This document shows positions 5,735 to 8,649 of a stretch of DNA of 8,649 nucleotides, one piece after another. Both the position numbers and the translations under genes were made by a program. Position 1 is the stretch's first letter. Each line of letters opens with the position of its first letter. The DNA comes from Candidatus Bipolaricaulota bacterium. GTDB lineage: Bacteria > Bipolaricaulota > Bipolaricaulia > UBA7950 > UBA9294. Below the pieces are notes generated by a model, which saw only the letters and a program-made list of their open reading frames with translations, searched no databases and was not told the DNA's origin. Location of the stretch: the NCBI GenBank assembly GCA_020350845.1, contig CP070725.1, positions 238,969-247,617 on the forward strand, in the 5' to 3' direction.

Positions 5735-6669
5735 CCCTGTTCTCGCCATCTCTGCCACGTCTCCACGATCGTCTCTGCGAGATCCTTCGCCGCCCGCCCG
5801 CTGACGTCGATCCAGCATACGCTCTCGTCGCGGCGGAACCACGCGATCTGACGCCGCGCGAGCGTCCACGTCCGGCGAACGATCCGCTCCTCCATCTCCT
5901 CCGACGAGATCCTCCCGTCGAGGCAGGCGAGCGCCTCGGGGACGCCGATCGTGCGGTATGCCTGCATCTTCGGATGAAGCCCGAGCTCCCGCAGACAGGC
6001 GGCCTCGTCGACGAGCCCGTTGTGGATCATCGCTTGCACGCGGGCGGCAATCATGCCGCGGTGCTCTTCGCGCTCGCGTTGCAGTCCGATGCGCAGCGAA
6101 GGGAAGGGGAGCGGCTTCGCATCGCGCTGCCACGCGCTCATCGGTCGTCCCGTCGCCTCGTAGACCTCGAGGGCGCGCACGAGGCGCAACCGGTCGTTGA
6201 CGTGGATCGCGGCGGCCGACGCCGCATCGACCTCGCGCAAGGCGTCGTGGAGCTCCTGAGACGACTTCACTTCCAGCCGCTCGCGGATCCGCGGGCAGCG
6301 CCCCGGACCCTCGAACAGGCCGTGGAGGACGGCGCCGAGGTACACCGTCCCGCCGCCGACGAGGATCGGGACGCGGTCCCGGCCGGCGATCTCTGGGACG
6401 AGCTCCTCCACGTCGCGGCGGAAGGCCATCGCGTCGTAGTCGCCGTCGAGTGGGACCCGGTCGACGAGATGGTGGCGGATCGCGGCGCGCTGCGTCGTCG
6501 CCGGCTTGTCGGTGACGATGTCGAGTCCCGCGAAGAACGCTCGCGAGTCCGCGGAAAGGATCTCCCCGTCGAGCCGCTTTGCGACCTCGAACGCGATCGC
6601 TGTCTTCCCGGTGGCGGTGGCGCCGAGGATGACCAGGACGGCGGGCGCGCGGTCCGCGTCGGCGCCCAT
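5731..6669 (-). CDS. miaA: tRNA dimethylallyltransferase
   Basis: MiaA transfers a dimethylallyl group to N6 of adenosine 37 in tRNAs reading codons that start with U, the first step towards ms2i6A. The 312-residue length is typical. The P-loop GATATGKT (16-23), SADSR (39-43), DKP (54-56), HHLVD (66-70), the PILVGG strand (101-106), NDRLRLVRALEVYEATGRPMS (158-178), the QAYRTIGVPEAL region (236-247) and RRQIAWFRR (272-280) identify it. Several well-kept positions differ. The segment after SADSR, normally QVYRGMDIGTAKP, is AFFAGLDIVTDKP. GGTGLY is GGGTVY. The GYKE/GYRQ motif is GVPE. RQ-x-TWFR is RQIAWFR. The fold is clearly MiaA, but the active-site and tRNA-contact loops are divergent. The gene starts 5 bp after the rpoD stop, without a strong ribosome site. 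Confidence 0.93.
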   Translation of the reverse strand: MGADADRAPAVLVILGATATGKTAIAFEVAKRLDGEILSADSRAFFAGLDIVTDKPATTQRAAIRHHLVDRVPLDGDYDAMAFRRDVEELVPEIAGRDRVPILVGGGTVYLGAVLHGLFEGPGRCPRIRERLEVKSSQELHDALREVDAASAAAIHVNDRLRLVRALEVYEATGRPMSAWQRDAKPLPFPSLRIGLQREREEHRGMIAARVQAMIHNGLVDEAACLRELGLHPKMQAYRTIGVPEALACLDGRISSEEMEERIVRRTWTLARRQIAWFRRDESVCWIDVSGRAAKDLAETIVETWQRWREQG

Positions 6670-6674
6670 GGGGG

Positions 6675-8036
6675 CTAGTCCTCGCCTTGGAGGAGCTCGC
6701 GGAAGCGCTTCAGTTCTGCTCGCCGCGAGGGGTGCTTGAGCTTCTCGATCGCCTTGATCTCGATCTGACGAACGCGTTCGCGTGTGATGTTGAACTTCAA
6801 CGAGACGTCCTTGAGCGTCCGCGGGTGGTCGTCGTCGAGGCCGTAGCGCAGCTTGAGGATCTCACGCTCACGGTCGTCGAGCTGCTCGAGCGCGCGGTTG
6901 AGCTGCTCCTTGAGGAACATGCGGAACGTCTCCTTGGTCGGCGACGGCGACGTCGGATCCTCGATGAAGTCGCCGAGGGTGTCCTCGTCGTCGTCCCCGA
7001 TCGGCCGCTCCAACGACGCGGTGTACTGCGAGACGTTCTCCACCTTCTTGATCTTGTCGATCGACATCCCGGTGAGGTCGGAGAGATCCTCGAGGGTGGG
7101 CGCCGCGCCGTGAGACTGGATGTACTCGCGCTTCACCCGGTTGAGCTCGCGAACGGTCTCGATCATGTGCACCGGGACGCGGATCGTGCGCGACTGATCG
7201 GCGATCGCGCGCGTGATCGCCTGACGGATCCACCACGTGGCGTAGGTCGAGAACTTGTAGCCGCGGGTGTAGTCGAACTTCTCGACCGCTTTCATGAGGC
7301 CCATGTTCCCCTCCTGGATGAGGTCGAGGAACGACAGGCCGCGGTTCATGTAGCGCTTGGCGATCGACACGACGAGGCGCAGGTTGGAGACGGTCAGGCG
7401 CTCGCGGGCGGCGCGGCCGTCGACGACGAGCTCCTCGAGCTCGTCGAGGGAGATGTCTTTCGGGAGGCTGATCCCGTGCTCTTCGGCGAGGGAGAAGTGC
7501 GTCAGCAGCTCGTCGGCTTCGGCACCGCGGGCGACCGAGTCCTCGAGTCCCCTTCGCTTGCTGCTCGACGCGGACAGGGACTTGAGCGCCTTCGCCGCCT
7601 CTTCGCCGCGGCGCTTCGTGAGGAGAAGCTCGGCGTAGCTCCCGACCTCCATCGCACGTGCGAGCTCGACCTCCTGCTCCTTGGTCAGCAGCGGGACCTT
7701 GCCGATCTCACGCAGGTAGGTCTTGACGGGATCCTCCCTGCGCTGGGAGTCACGACGGTCGGGGAGCACCGGCCGCCGAGGGCGGCGGCGCGGGTTCTCG
7801 GCCGTTGTCGTCGCGGAGCTCTCGTCCTCGCCGGAATCCGGCGACTCGTCGTCGGAGAGGAGGACCTCGGGATCGGAGAGATCGTCGATGTCGCTCTCTT
7901 CGTCCTCGGTCGCCGTATCCTCCGCGACGGACGCCTCTTCGTCGGCGGCCGGCTTCCCGTCGTCGTCTGGGGGCGTCTTGCGCTCGAGCTCCTCGGCGAC
8001 CTCGGGCGGCTCAGGACGGCTGCTGCGCTTCGGCAT
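6675..8036 (-). CDS. rpoD: Housekeeping RNA polymerase sigma factor (sigma-70/SigA)
   Basis: This is the primary sigma factor that directs RNA polymerase to -35/-10 promoters. Of 453 residues, 1-100 are low-complexity, acidic and then basic, with no recognisable region 1.1. Region 1.2 is at about 102-132 (DPVKTYLREIGKVPLL). A non-conserved stretch occupies about 135-210. Region 2 follows at about 215-290 (LRLVVSIAKRYMNRGLSFLD, then GYKFSTYATWWIRQAITRAI and TIRVPVHMIE). Region 3 spans about 291-375 (TLEDLSDLTGM, SLERPIGDD). Region 4 spans about 380-450 (LDDREREILKLRYGL and NITRERVRQIEIKAIEKL, then HPSRRAELKRF). The -10-melting aromatic residues and the -35-recognition helix are intact, so promoters should be of the standard type. 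ATG at 8036 lies 6 bases after AAGGGAG. It overlaps the dnaG end by 26 bp, the classic dnaG-rpoD macromolecular-synthesis arrangement, which suggests translational coupling. Confidence 0.97.
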   Translation of the reverse strand: MPKRSSRPEPPEVAEELERKTPPDDDGKPAADEEASVAEDTATEDEESDIDDLSDPEVLLSDDESPDSGEDESSATTTAENPRRRPRRPVLPDRRDSQRREDPVKTYLREIGKVPLLTKEQEVELARAMEVGSYAELLLTKRRGEEAAKALKSLSASSSKRRGLEDSVARGAEADELLTHFSLAEEHGISLPKDISLDELEELVVDGRAARERLTVSNLRLVVSIAKRYMNRGLSFLDLIQEGNMGLMKAVEKFDYTRGYKFSTYATWWIRQAITRAIADQSRTIRVPVHMIETVRELNRVKREYIQSHGAAPTLEDLSDLTGMSIDKIKKVENVSQYTASLERPIGDDDEDTLGDFIEDPTSPSPTKETFRMFLKEQLNRALEQLDDREREILKLRYGLDDDHPRTLKDVSLKFNITRERVRQIEIKAIEKLKHPSRRAELKRFRELLQGED

Positions 8037-8649
8037 CTTCCTCTCCCTTCGACGTGCGACGGTCCAATGATCGCCGCTTTGCCACCAGTTCGCTATACGC
8101 GCGCTGCAGATCGTCGACCTGCTCTCGATCCCCGCGCTTCTCCGCGTCCTCGATCCGCTCCCCGAGGGCGTGAAGTTCGCCCTCGATCGCGGGGAGATCG
8201 ACGAGGCGGTTGAGCGAGTCGCGCACCGCCTTCTCGAGGAGCTGCTCGTCGTCCGCGTCGAACGGGAGCTCGCGCAGCATCAGCGCGCTGATCGCGCGGG
8301 CGTCTTCCGGGGACGCCTCCTCGGAGGATCCCTCGCCTTCGTCCCCGGCGTCGAGCCGGACGACGATCGCACGATGGCGCGCGGAGAAGCGCTCCTCGGG
8401 GATGCGCTTGCGGAGGGTCGCCCACGGGACCAGACCGCGGAGCGCGAGCGCGAGAAGCACCGTCTCTTCGTCCCACGAATCGCCCTGTGCCTCGACTCGC
8501 GGCTCGCTGCGGCTCCCCGACGAGGAACGCGCGCGCGTGAGATCGCGCAGCAGCTCGTCGGTGGGCAGTCCGAGGAGCGAATGGAGCTCTTGCACCAGCT
8601 CGTTGCGCAGCGTGATGTTCGTCAGCCCGCGGAAGAAGGTGCGCGTCTC
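8011..8649 (-). CDS. dnaG: DNA primase, C-terminal portion (5' end outside window)
   Basis: DnaG makes the RNA primers for lagging-strand replication. The frame is open to the window edge and supplies the last 212 residues, beginning ETRTFFRGLTNITLRNELVQ. These are the helical DnaB-binding end of primase. The first part carries the LLGLPTDELLRDL segment found after the catalytic domain. The final part (around EKRGDREQVDDLQRAYSELVAKRRSLDRR) matches the typical helical hairpin ending of DnaG. The zinc-binding and TOPRIM domains are upstream, outside the window. The internal GTG at 8595 is only the first start-like codon in view, not the gene start. A charged low-complexity linker (GDEGEGSSEEASPEDAR) lies in the middle. 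The assignment rests on this tail plus the overlap with rpoD. Confidence 0.9.
   Translation of the reverse strand, partial: ETRTFFRGLTNITLRNELVQELHSLLGLPTDELLRDLTRARSSSGSRSEPRVEAQGDSWDEETVLLALALRGLVPWATLRKRIPEERFSARHRAIVVRLDAGDEGEGSSEEASPEDARAISALMLRELPFDADDEQLLEKAVRDSLNRLVDLPAIEGELHALGERIEDAEKRGDREQVDDLQRAYSELVAKRRSLDRRTSKGEEDAEAQQPS

Noticed and set aside
4994..5851. A 285-codon plus-strand frame antisense to nnr and the end of miaA
   Set aside because: There is no domain, it is Arg-rich, and it is fully covered by two confident genes on the other strand.
5735..6133. Long N-terminal extension of nnr into the miaA coding region
   Set aside because: The extension is Arg-rich and without family similarity. 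The normal family start and the ATGA overlap at 5734 explain the gene.
6687..8213. A 508-codon open frame on the plus strand, antisense to rpoD
   Set aside because: It is a low-complexity mix of Leu, Arg, Glu and Val and mirrors the rpoD codon pattern. No start signal or domain supports it.

Overview
The window is a gene-dense, strongly GC-rich stretch of bacterial chromosome. Most coding is on the minus strand, and one gene tail lies on the plus strand at the left edge. Every recognisable product is a bacterial housekeeping or widespread conserved protein: primase, housekeeping sigma factor, tRNA prenyltransferase, NAD(P)HX repair enzyme, TatD-type hydrolase, ATP-dependent PEP carboxykinase, and a YhbD/bactofilin pair. 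I see no transposases, phage genes, CRISPR arrays, rRNA or tRNA genes. The sequence does not fix the phylum. A GC-rich bacterium of a little-studied lineage is plausible, but that is inference.

Layout, following minus-strand transcription from right to left. The 3' part of dnaG (8649-8011, open at the window edge) overlaps the start of rpoD (8036-6675). miaA (6669-5731) follows after 5 bp. The bifunctional NAD(P)H-hydrate repair gene nnr (5734-4190) starts inside the miaA stop through a 4-bp ATGA overlap. tatD (4193-3420) starts inside the nnr stop in the same way. This tight packing implies one leftward transcription unit, dnaG-rpoD-miaA-nnr-tatD, a variant of the macromolecular-synthesis operon. 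After an 84-bp gap comes pckA (3335-1692), which may be read through or have its own weak promoter.

After pckA, a 154-bp AT-richer gap holds the best promoter of the window (-35 TTGATA, 17-bp spacer, extended -10 TATGTT). An imperfect 23-bp dyad is centred exactly on its spacer. This promoter drives a two-gene operon: a YhbD-like DUF4004 protein with a MerR-like helix-turn-helix (1537-881), then, 11 bp on, a bactofilin-type polymer-forming protein made of repeats of about 17 residues (869-132). The pair matches the arrangement of yhbD with the bactofilins yhbE/yhbF in Bacillus. At the left edge the last 42 codons of a dihydrolipoamide-dehydrogenase-like gene run on the plus strand and stop one base from the bactofilin stop codon.

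Functionally, the right part joins replication priming, transcription initiation, tRNA modification and metabolite repair, and pckA links to gluconeogenesis. The least understood element is the YhbD/bactofilin module with its operator-like dyad. I found no clear evidence of a wholly new system.
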